Position numbers and translations under genes: made by a program
Origin: Linepithema humile
Taxonomy: Eukaryota; Arthropoda; Insecta; Hymenoptera; Formicidae
Assembly (NCBI RefSeq): GCF_040581485.1
Contig: NC_090131.1
Location: forward strand, 22,208,532 to 22,272,531
Reading direction: 5' to 3'
DNA length: 64,000 nt
The notes under the pieces: model-generated
Databases searched by the model: none
What the model saw: the letters and a program-made list of their open reading frames with translations, nothing else
What the model was told of the DNA's origin: nothing
Shown here: positions 1-10,700 of the stretch, in pieces
Layout of the letters: each line of letters starts with the position of its first letter
Numbering within the stretch: position 1 is the first letter of the stretch

Positions 1-3000
1 TTGAGTCACGCGAATCTTGCGCAAAAAAATTTTTACCCTATCTCTCATTCTCTATACGAAATAATAAGCACACAAATAATAGGAGGATGATCTTTGAGCA
101 AAATTGGCAGTGTAAGATATAGGGAAGGGAGAAAAAGAAAGGATCATAGTACGAGAATGATGATAATAATGGCGTGTGATAAACAAAGGGGAAAAGATAA
201 TAATGGCGAAGAATGTCCTCGCTAAGCGAGAGACCCGATATTTAGGGTTGTTGCATAGTCTCGTCAATTTTTGCGTAACAACCCGAGACTCAAAGGTCCT
301 CAGGCTTCGATGATCGAAGGATCCTAGAGATTCTCTAGCGAGCAGGGGGAAACATTTTAAAGATGAAGATGAGAGAGATTTATCACATCTTCATGCAAGG
401 AGTAAGACGACTATTTCCTCGCAAAATTAGAGTTTTATCTCGGATCCAGACTCTTATCGAGTATTAAAAAAATCCGAAGATTTAACTCCTCAAGTTTGAT
501 AGGATCTACAATTTCAAAAATTTAAGAGTCTCGAATGTAAAGATTTTATGATCCGACAATTGAAAGATTTGTGGATCTAAACAATTCAGAAGTATCTCCA
601 AGGATTTGATTATAATTTCCTTCGAGACTTTTAAAGATTCACAAGAGCAGTGTGTAGAATAATAGGAGGGGTATCAGAGATCTAAGAACGTCCCGAGATC
701 CAAGGATAGCCTAAAGGGATCAAAGGATCCTCAAGGGTCCAAAAAGATGGATCTGTAATGAAAAAAAAGTGGGGATGTTTTAAAAATTCAAGGAATAGCC
801 CAAAAGTATCAACGATACAGGAGTTATGGATTTAGAGTAGGGAGATAAAGATGTGAGTGACTCAATGATCTAGGGCCTTTACGGTTACACGCAAAAGTCG
901 GCGGGCATATTGTTAATGAAAGCACGATCCAAACAACAGAGAAATAAATAAATCGACGTCGAGAGGCGAGATTAATAAGCAAGCTAGCAACAAAAATAAA
1001 AAAAAAATTAAAAAAAAAAAAAGAGATGAATCGTAATAAGTACGGTAAAGTGGAGTAATTGTGGTTTGGGCTAATTGTATACTCGTCGGTTATTTTCCTT
1101 AGCTCGGATTAATGACAGTTTAACAGCGTCATGTCGTCCAGTGATATGTCTTGAGTGCTTGTCTTGAAGTCTAAAGTTTGCATCTCAAAATGTGTCCATC
1201 GATTGTTTAAAATAGGGTGAAGTGGGATAACTGTGCAATCGACGTCAGAATTGTTAAGACCATTTTATGTTTCGTAAACTTTTTGAAAAATATATCATAT
1301 CTTTTAATTCTTTCGTATGATATGATAGAAGAAATAAAACAATTGTTTTATTGACAGAATACGATCTTTGAATCGTTTTTATCTTTATTTTTATATCTAT
1401 CTTTATATATTGATAAAAAAAAATACATATTTTAATCTCGTTATATATTCAGTATAATCAGATATAAATACATACACAGTAGAAAAAGAAATAAGATAAA
1501 AATTGATTCGTACAAAATGATTATGAAATGACAATATAACAATTATTCAGGAATCAGTGAGTATTTAAATATGTAATGCGTTTTGTGAAAAAAAAATTAA
1601 CTATGTATTTCGAGCATACATTTAGCGAACATACATACATATATTTACTACTTTATAATTCATTTTGAATTTTATTAAAATTCAAGTAATCTAGTCTAAT
1701 CCACAATTGATATAACTAATGTATATTTAAAATATATAAAATTCTGAATTCGATATACAGATAGCCTATTTCACCTAAACCTGTTCGCGAGCAGTCGGAC
1801 TCGATAAGAGAGTGAATGCGAGAAAGAAAGAGAGAGAAAGATTATGAAAAGGGAGAGATTTGAAAGAAACACAGATGAATATAATGTTACAATGTAATAT
1901 TTAAACGAATGTGAGAGTGTGTGAGAGTGTACGATTTTAGATATTGGAATACGTTTAAAATCTGCGAAAGAAAGAGAAAGGAAGAGAAAAGATACAATAA
2001 AAAATGAATTTTTGCGAAAGAAGTTAAGTGCAAGTAAAATTGTAGAGTGCAACATAATGGTCGCAATAATAGGGTAAAGTTAGGGGTGAAACGAATATTA
2101 AAAAACGATGCAAGATGTTTGCGGTATGGGAATTGCTATTTTGAAATTGTAGAATCTAAATAATTGAAAAAAAAATTATTAAAATTATTATAAGAAAATT
2201 TTTTAAAGAAATGCTTAAACATCTTGCATCGTTGAAATTAATTGAATGGCGTGAGTTTTGCGCGATGATTCCGAAATGATGAGAGTTTGATTAGTGATTT
2301 GAAAGTTGATGATTTGTATTAGAAGAGCATTTTCTGTCAATTCGTCGATACTGTCGCGATATTCGATGATCGATAGTGATTAATGCTAAAGATGGAGATG
2401 GATGCGTGTGAGAGATTAGATTGGTTTTTGCGATTTATTAGGATTAAAATGCTGATGGATTGATTGTCGCTAAACGAAGCGAGCCGATTTTTGAAGAAGA
2501 AAAAGAAGGGCAACCATCACTTATTATATATTATTGTACATATTTACCTGTAATTGCTATTCGTATTGCAGAGATTTCTGTTCTCTCAAAATCATTTCCT
2601 CGATGATTCAGCGGAAAGAAATGACAAAAAAAATGTGAATAAAGTTAGATTTGTGTATTACTGAACCAATTCCTCTTATCAACTCCATAAACTAAGAAAG
2701 TATTATAGCGGATAACAAGAAAATGATTTACAAGTAGAAAAAAATTGACTTATTATGTATGAAATGTCGGATTTCGAAAATTTCAGTTTTATGGAACGTT
2801 TGCGTAAAATAAAAACGTGTTCTGATAATTTTGTATTGCATATCATTAAAGTGATATGTCTTTTTTTTATAAAAATATGCATTGTTTTATGAAATGCTTG
2901 TGATTTTTTTAAGTTACAATAATTTTGTAGAAATATAAATAATTGTAAAAATAATTTAATATTATTTTAATATTTTATTGAAAATTTCTCTTTATTATTT

Positions 3001-3043
3001 ATTTCAGACATATATTTAGTATAATTAGATATACACACACATA
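1..3043. other. no gene recognised; AT-rich and purine-rich stretch
   Basis: I see no supportable coding exon here. The first kilobase is less AT-rich and has many GGATCC-like and AGGATC-like words. The rest is A-rich with GA runs around 1800-2000, and the reading frames in it are low-complexity shadows of those runs. An AATAAA lies near 2637, so part of the stretch could be a long plus-strand 3' UTR of a gene left of the window. That is inference only. Confidence 0.4.
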
Positions 3044-3308
3044 TACAGGGTGATTCAAAATAACCGTATGTTCTTAAAGGGGCATATTTCTGAGCGTATT
3101 CTGACAACTTTTCCTTTGGCAAAAGTTTGTGCAGAGCTTAATTTTCAAGTTATAAAAGAAAATAGTTAGCGTATCGTGAGTCGAGTACAAGAAACAAGCA
3201 GAGGCGTCGCAACTCACGTTACACGCGAGTGTTCACGCGGTGAGGCGCCTGCTACAATCAGCTGATACTCACGATACACAAATACGTATACGCATCTCTC
3301 TTTCTCTT

Positions 3309-3339
<31 letters not shown>

Positions 3340-3765
3340 TCCGCGATGAGACAGATCCATATCGAGTAAAAGTTTTTCCACTTTCTTATGGTTCACGTTT
3401 CACGTTTCAAAACACAACATTCACTCTGTTCACTCACTTCATCGATAAAACGAGGAATTTATTTAATGATCACTACTAATCACTCAATGCGTGAAAATTA
3501 CTCGAAAAAAGAAACACGTGTTTTTCGAATAATTGTGTATCATGAGTGTTAGCTGATTGTAGCAGGCGCCTCACGTAAACACCCGTGCGTGGCGGTGAGT
3601 TGCGGTGCCCCTGCTTATTTCTTGTACTCAACTCACGATATGCTAACTATTTTCTTTTATAATTTGAAAATTAAGCTCCGCACAAACTTTTGCCAAAGGA
3701 AAAGTTGTCTCAGAATACGCTCAGGAATATGTCCCTTTAAGGACATACGGTTATTTTGAATCACC

Positions 3766-3771
<6 letters not shown>
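3044..3771. mobile_element. foldback/TIR element with arms of about 230 bp
   Basis: The left end begins TACAGGGTGATTCAAAATAA. The right end (about 3540-3771) is its reverse complement with roughly 90% match over about 230 bp. The arms include a shared GCGCCTGCTACAATCAGCTG-like block at their inner ends. The spacer (about 3280-3540) contains a long CT microsatellite (about 3295-3341) and no transposase. The element sits against a TA repeat on its right side. The CAGGGTG...CACCCTG ends are common on non-autonomous insect DNA elements. No superfamily is assigned. Confidence 0.75.
3295..3341 (+). repeat. CT microsatellite
   Basis: A nearly pure CT/CTTT tract lies inside the foldback element. It makes spurious Ser/Leu and Arg/Glu reading frames on the two strands. 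Confidence 0.9.

Positions 3772-3809
<38 letters not shown>
3770..3809. repeat. TA dinucleotide microsatellite
   Basis: A run of TA repeats directly abuts the right end of the foldback element. It may be the expanded target site. Confidence 0.9.
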
Positions 3810-3810
<1 letters not shown>

Positions 3811-4573
3811 CTCAGTGGAAAAAAACAAAAATAGAAAAAAATAATATAAAAATAGATATATACAAAATAATTACAAAATGACAATATAATAATTTAATGG
3901 TTAAATAAATTTTAGAATTAAATTTTTTACAAAAGATAGATTCTATTTCAAAATATATGAATGAGTTAAACAAAACCGTATCAACGTCTGCTATTTCTAA
4001 CAACATCAAATAAATGACATGGAAAATTCTTGACGAGCAGAAAATGATATCCACCATATATCCACCAGGAAGGAAATGACTTCAAATGTCAAGTAAGATT
4101 AATGTCAATTTTTTAACGTTGTTTATTAGTAAAGATGGACAATATTGAAGAATCGACAATCGAATAATCGATTGTGAAAGATTTTTATTTAACCTTCAGA
4201 ATGTAATATTTAAATTGTTTTCAGTTGCTTAAAAATATTTTTTACTTTTCTTACTTTAACAAATAATTTTCTTCTACAAAAAATATATATTTCTATTTTG
4301 AAATTTTATTGTATTTTGATTCATTGGTATTTTTCTAAAGAGTTTAGAGTTAAAATTAAAATGTTTGACTACTATTCTGTGAGCGGTAATTAAAAGAATT
4401 AATGTAGTTTAGCGGATTGATGTTATTCTAGTCATAAACCTGTTGTCCATCGGTTGTACGGATACATTTTTTTCAAATTAATTAAAAAATATTGAAATAT
4501 CGACTAATGATCAGTCAGGTATGCAGTTCGCGCTAGATGGTGCGCTGATGCATACGGCCGACGATGCCCGAGA
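3810..4573. other. intergenic, no gene seen
   Basis: AT-rich spacer between the foldback element and the Nmnat promoter. No splice-supported exon was found. Confidence 0.5.
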
Positions 4574-4580
4574 TATATAA
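4574..4580 (+). promoter_or_regulatory. putative TATA box of Nmnat
   Basis: TATATAA lies about 170 bases before the Nmnat start codon, at the edge of a CpG-rich stretch of about 250 bases. Transcription would start near 4605 and give a 5' UTR of about 140 bases. This is inferred from position and composition only. Confidence 0.4.
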
Positions 4581-4747
4581 CGTGGCGACGGTCGGCATGT
4601 GGCGCGTTTGTCGTGAACGCGTTTAGTGGGCTGCGTGACCTTAAGACGTGCGTGTTAACGTTTTGTTGCAACGACGTTTTGGGTCGATTCGACGGTGGTG
4701 GAGGCGCGGCTGATCGCCGATGCGGCGGCGAGTGGCGATCGCGAAAA

Positions 4748-6289
4748 ATGGCACCTACGCGTGTGATTTTGATGTCGTGCGGCAGCTATAACCCGCCGAC
4801 CAACATGCACCTGCGAATGTTCGGTACGTACATATCGATTCGTCGTCATTTCGTCCGAACAGTGCTGTTTCTATCGAACAGTGGATGTTGCAGTGGACGT
4901 CACGTTTCGTTATCGCGCGTGACGTCACGTCATTGTCACGCGTGCAGATTGTTGTCATTGCGTTTGCGTAATGCGAAATCTGTTTTTATCAATTGCACTT
5001 TGTATATTGTCTTATAATTTTCCACTTTCACGCTCTAACGCCTAATTATAGATAAATAGACGTCAACACGTGCGCACATATACCAACGCTTAATTATAAA
5101 TAAATAGATGCAACCATCCAGTAATTTTTAATTCTGTATTAATATATGTAATATAATGTAGAAGCTGTAAATAATATAAAAATTAATAATAATAATATAG
5201 AAGCAATTTTTTTATTATCTGTGCATTTTTCAGAAATTGCTCGAGATCATTTGCATCGAATGGGAACACATATTGTTGTTGGTGGAATAATTTCTCCAGT
5301 ACACGATGCATATGCCAAAAAGGAACTGGCTAGTGCGACACACAGATGTGCTATGCTACGATTGGCATTGCAGAATAGCGACTGGATACGGCTGAGTACA
5401 TGGGAGACTAAGCAGAATTGCTGGACCAAGACTCGTTTGTCTTTGCAACACCATCAAAACCTGCTTAATTCCATATTATCCAATTCCAATGACATCAAAC
5501 ATCACTTGCAGATAGAAGATACAGAATGGATTCCAGAAAATGTGAGAAACAGCTCAGATAACACACCGATACAAATCAAATTGTTGTGTGGTGCAGATCT
5601 TTTAGAAAGTTTTGGCGTTTATGGACTTTGGCTCGAAGAAGATGTGAGTTTTATATATGCAAAATACAATAGAAATGATTATTTTTGTCTATGGATATTT
5701 TTTATTATATAAAATCAATTTTTATTAAGATTTTATTAAGTAAACATTATGTTATGTTTATGATTTTTTAAATTTTTGGAGTAAAATTAACTTCTGCAAT
5801 AATAAATATAGGACTATAATATAGAACTTGATAATATAGAACTTAATATAAAGCTTGAATAAAAGAATCATAATCTTTCTGTTGAAGATTGACACAATTG
5901 TTGGCGAACATGGTCTCGTAGTTATCACCAGAGAAGGTTCCAATCCCAATAAATTTATCTATGATTCGGACATTCTGTCCAAGCATATGGTAAGTGTAAT
6001 AAAATATATAAATTAAAAATCTTGTTATATTATGCATACTTGTGTCTCACAACATATTTTATTAAGACATCAAATTTTTGATTGTAAAATTTATTTTGCT
6101 ATCTTTGTCTTTCCCCAGCACAATATCTGTATTGTCACCGAGTGGATTCCAAACGAAGTTAGTTCAACAAGAATCAGGCGAGCTCTGAAGCGCAGTGAGA
6201 GTGTCAGATACCTGCTGCAGGATTCCGTTATCGATTACATCTATAAACATGAAATCTATGATGCGAGAGTGCCAGACACCACAATGTGA
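4748..6289 (+). CDS. Nmnat: nicotinamide/nicotinate mononucleotide adenylyltransferase, four exons
   Basis: Joins NMN or NaMN with ATP to make NAD or NaAD, the last shared step of NAD synthesis. Exons 4748-4823, 5234-5643, 5888-5989 and 6119-6289 join in phase with GT...AG borders and give 252 residues, in the range of animal NMNAT1/NMNAT3. The N-terminus carries the ATP-binding GSYNPPTNMHL motif (family GxFxPxTxxHL). Then come TWETKQNCWTKT and LCGADLLESF (substrate-binding blocks), VITREGSNPNKFIY, and the C-terminal SSTRIRRAL motif that contacts phosphate. The ATG at 4748 has A at -3 and G at +4 and starts directly at the conserved core, so no targeting peptide is present. The final TGA overlaps a good donor (AAT|GTGAGT), so a longer spliced isoform is possible. 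The ORF that runs on past 4823 reads through intron 1 and is not real. Confidence 0.93.
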
Positions 6290-7137
6290 GTCTCGAATGT
6301 TATGTTTAAGTATCTGTTTTTTTATGACAATGAATGAATTTTTTTTGAATACAAAGATGTGATATTTAAAAAGATTGTGTGTGTATATGTATGTATACAC
6401 ACAATTATATATATATATATATATAATTTAAATGCGTATAATTGCTAAATTTCGACAGAATTTTTGCTGTACAATATTCTTTAATTTAATCTTCTTATCT
6501 TCTGTCGAAATATACAATGTTTAGTAAAGAAAATTACATTATTATGTTTATTGTAATTAATTTAGATGTATAATATTTTATAAAAAGATTTCTCTTGAAT
6601 ATACTTATTTTGAGAACTTCATTTAGACGTGCCTTTTATATTCAATAAATTTTTTTGCGCATTAGATTTTTGTGTCATTTTTTATTTGAAATATTTAAGA
6701 TCTTTGTTTTAATTTAATTAATGTATAATAAATTGTGATAATTTTTTAAAATAATTTTTTAAATGTATAAAATTTTATAAATTATTATATTTTATGTATT
6801 TCTTTTTTTATCTGCGTTTTTTTTTGATAATACGAATGATACTCGATAGAATGTAAGATTATTTTTACAGGTTTAATATAATAGCATTAGTAATATGTAC
6901 TTAATTATTAGCAAATACCATGGAATCTTTTAAATTTTATAGCAGTAAATGTTGCTGCAATTAATAGTAAACGGAAAAAATACGGCCTTACATATAAAGT
7001 AGTTTAAACGCAAAAATATTTCTTTATATAATTCTTTCCTCATAATTCCTTACATAATTTTTAATTTTGTTAAATTAAAAGAAATAAACTTTATTGTATC
7101 AAAAACTTAATAGAGTTTATGGTATTTGCCAAGATTA
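6290..7137. other. Nmnat 3' region and intergenic spacer
   Basis: AATAAA near 6642 is a plausible Nmnat polyadenylation signal. The rest is AT-rich without coding signal. Confidence 0.45.
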
Positions 7138-7245
7138 ATTCATCATTTAATATTAATAATTCCATTTTCAATCATTCTTTTCACTGAAAAAAATATCAGT
7201 GAAAAGAATTATTGAAAATGGAATTATTAATATTAAATGATGAAT
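7138..7245. repeat. near-perfect inverted repeat (50-bp arms, 8-nt loop)
   Basis: Left arm 7138-7187 and right arm 7196-7245 are reverse complements at 49 of 50 positions, separated by an A-rich 8-nt loop. A transcript of either strand would form a single long hairpin. The arms are not simple repeats. It could be a snap-back MITE, a long-hairpin small-RNA precursor, or a recent foldback mutation. Confidence 0.9.
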
Positions 7246-7613
7246 TTGGAGTATACATATTTCCTTCCTTCGTCATTAATTCCAACAGTTGTGAGATCGT
7301 AGCAACTCTATTTATTCCCATATATTTTATTTATTGCATGATGTATAAGTAATGCATGATGACAGTAAAAAAATTTAAATATGAATAAAATTGGACTTAA
7401 TTGGAATTAAAACAAAGACTATTTACAATTATCGATATTTATTAAATTTTTATACATATGTGAAATGTATTGAAAGATATTACATTTTTAAAATATTTTG
7501 TTCACAATCTGATAATTCACAAGTACGAATATAGAAATATAACGGGGTCGTAACGAGCTCACGCGACTAATTATGTTCAGAAGTACTATGATTAAGTGAG
7601 AGCAATAAAATCC
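7246..7613. other. intergenic, no gene seen
   Basis: AT-rich upstream region of the intronless gene. No exon signal. Confidence 0.4.
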
Positions 7614-7620
7614 TATAAAA
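7614..7620 (+). promoter_or_regulatory. putative TATA box of the intronless gene
   Basis: TATAAAA lies about 145 bases before the preferred start codon at 7763. The expected start site is near 7645, which leaves an unspliced 5' UTR of about 115 bases. Confidence 0.45.
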
Positions 7621-7762
7621 AATCGTCTTGTTTTTCACGCTGCTATTGCTAATTGGACACTGAAGTAAGTTGGAACTGCCATCGCCGATTTCGAATAATT
7701 ATCTGCACATAGATCCCCGATACTTAACCGCGTTCCTAACACCGTCGCCCACTGATGTGACC

Positions 7763-10700
7763 ATGGACTCGCCGAGCCCGGTCGAGATCGTTGCGTCCAT
7801 CGATGTGCCGGATGCGGTTGTGCTGCGTAAAAATATGCAGAATGCAAGCGGGCTCGACGAGGCCCGCGAGCAGTTCATTAATAGCGTGATCGGCGGTAAC
7901 GTCGACAATGGTAATGTCAAGCACGTAGCTAGAGCCGCGTATCCTGGTCAAGCGAAACAGGTCATCGCCAGCAAAACCGGCGTCTTGCGAATCGTAGACG
8001 AGGTAGGTCCGCTCGATGAGCCGACGGCGAAGTTACAGCTCGGTCCTTCGTCGGGGGAAGGTCATAAGCCGACGATAGACGGCGATGCGAAGGGTAAAAC
8101 TGAGATTGGACAGAGGGAAGTTTCGGATTCCAGTTTTAAGATTTCCGATGCGGAAATTGCTGAGGTAGATTTAGGTTTGCATACCGATCGCGAAGTAATA
8201 GTGAAGATCCAACCTGGCTCTTCGAATTCTAGTGATTTGGCGTTAAAAGAGGGTGGTAATTTAACAATCGGAGGTGCAAAGAGTAAAATTGAACAGAGGG
8301 AAGCCTTAGACTCGAAAATCAAGACGCAAATTACTGACATAGATTTAGGTTTGCCCGACGATCGCAAGATAATATTGAAGGTGCAACCCAATTCTTCTAG
8401 CGAGCCGAAACAAGCTCGTAAGTCATCGACAGAAAGTTTGATAAAAGGTAAAACTGACATTGGGCAGAGAGAAATATCCGATTTGAGGTCTAAAACGGAG
8501 ATTGTTGATGTAGATTTAATTTTGAACAACAGTCGCGAGATTCAATCTAGTTACTCGAATTCCGGCGAGCTTCGATTGGGAGAATGTTGTTGGCCGACAA
8601 GAGAAAACACTGCGAATGATAAGATAGAAGTTTGTGATCGAAAGGTAATTTCTGAGACGGAAATAATCGACATACAGTTAGGTTTAGATCAGAAAAGTAC
8701 GCTTGCGCCGAAAGAAAAACGTAGATCGGTAGAAGCGATTGGTAATGAAATAAATTCGGATCAATTTAGTTTTAGCAAAGCTGCCTCAGAGATCAGTTCT
8801 GGATTGAATGTAAAAAGCGTCGGAAAAGAGAAAATTGACAAAGAGGTTAATATTAAGAAAGAAGTAGTTAATATAGAATTAGATGCTGACGGTGTCGTCA
8901 AGATTCAACCTGCTCACTCCAATCGTAGTATAATTGCGTTGAATGAAGATCGAAAAAGTAGATATAAAGACAATGTAGAACCGATTAAGATAGATAAAAA
9001 CGATACGGAACAAACTAAACTTAGTTCAGAAAGTATTATGAAGCATGACGTTGAAATCGGCGATATAGATGCCAATTCTAAAAAGGAAACAACCAATTTC
9101 GAGTTGGATAAAGTCAGACATCTAGAAGTCAAAACGACGACTTTGTCACCGCCGCTTGACGGTCGTCATGAGTGTGCTCTCTCTGATTTTGGCGTGGATA
9201 AAGAAGACTATCGGCTTACTCAATACGGTTTGAACGGGAATGAAAAAGTCGAGGAAAAATCTACGCATACCGCTAGAAAATTATCGAAACATGCTGACGA
9301 AAGAGACGATACATTAGACGACGTAGATGATTTTGTAAATGATAGCGAGATTAGTAGCAAAAAGAGCGACGCTCAATTATATAAAAGTCAAGTATTGGTT
9401 AGCGCGATGATTCACAAGAGCCACGAGGGAGAATCTGAATGTTTCATCCCCGGAGAAATCGATAATCGTGCAAAGTATTCTGAAGAACTAGACCGATCAA
9501 AGTTCATCGTGGAAAGGTTACCTTTAGAGGCAGAAGCAGATAGTAAAATCAATATTTTAAGCGGCGAGAGAACGGAGAGAGAATCAGCGTTTGATCAGCG
9601 TTCTTTGCGGACAGGATCTTACGATTCGAGCCTCGAGATAGATGGTAAGTACCTGAAGTCGATCGTGAACGCTCGCAAGAGTCCGAGAAAGATCAGAGAA
9701 GATCAGATTTGCGATGTCGAAATCAAGAAGCAGCACCGAATCGTCGACGATAAACAGCCATTCCCAAGTTCTTTCATGAAGACGAAGAGTCTCGAAATGA
9801 TCAAGAAGGAAGAAATTTGTAATGTAGATATTGATATTGTGAAGAAGGCTCAAACTGCCAACGATCGAGAAGCATCTCGTACGGAAAAAGTCTCCCAAGG
9901 CTCTTCAAGATCGACCTCCATGAAGATGAAGAGTTCTAGAAAAGTTAAAGAGCTCGACGGAAGCGAGCGCGAATTCAAAGATCAAGATAATTCCATTAAC
10001 GATCGAGAAATATTTCGCGCGGAGAAAGTCTTCCAAAGTTCTTCAAGGCCCATTTCAAGATCGACTTCCATGAAGACGAAGAGTTCCAGAAAAATCGAAG
10101 AGCTTCAAACTGGCGAGAGTGAGTTCAAGAATCAAGATAAAGCCATTAGCGATCAAGAGACATCTCGATCTGAAAAAGCATCCCATAGATCTTCAAGATC
10201 GGCAAGCACAAAGAGCCCGAAAAAAGGCAAGAAAAGTCAAATTCTTTATAGGAGCGAGATGAAAGACTATGATAGATCTATCAACGATCGTGTTATTTCT
10301 CAACTCGAGAAAGTCTTCCAGAACACTACGAAGAAATTTTCAAAAACGGGAAGTTCGAAAAAAGGCTCCGAGAAGAGCGAATCAAAGAAGCAAAATCGAT
10401 CGGCTGATAACCGAGAGACGTCTCGATCCTTCGACGAACCTGCTCAGCATTCTTCAAGAACATCTTCCATGAAGAGCCCGAAGATTCAAGATCAAAAGAC
10501 CGTGAGATTGAATGATGACAAAGCGCAAGGACACGAAGCGACGAAAACGACGAAAAATGCTGACAATAGAACGAAATGCGATTTCAACGAGATCAAGGAT
10601 GTGTACACGAGAAAGGTGCGGCGTTACAACATGCCTCTTCAAGGCAGCTTAGATTCGATGATTGTGTCTGAAGAAGCGTCTATACAAAAACCGAAGAAAG

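Noticed and set aside
3214..3479. Opposing frames across the CT microsatellite
   Set aside because: Translations are Arg/Glu and Ser/Leu runs created by the dinucleotide repeat.
4613..5017. 134-codon plus-strand frame beginning upstream of Nmnat
   Set aside because: It is out of frame with the conserved Nmnat start and reads through the first donor into intron 1.
7670..7762. 31-codon upstream extension of the intronless gene
   Set aside because: It would need a TTG start. The first ATG, at 7763, has an ideal context, and a TATA box lies at a suitable distance.
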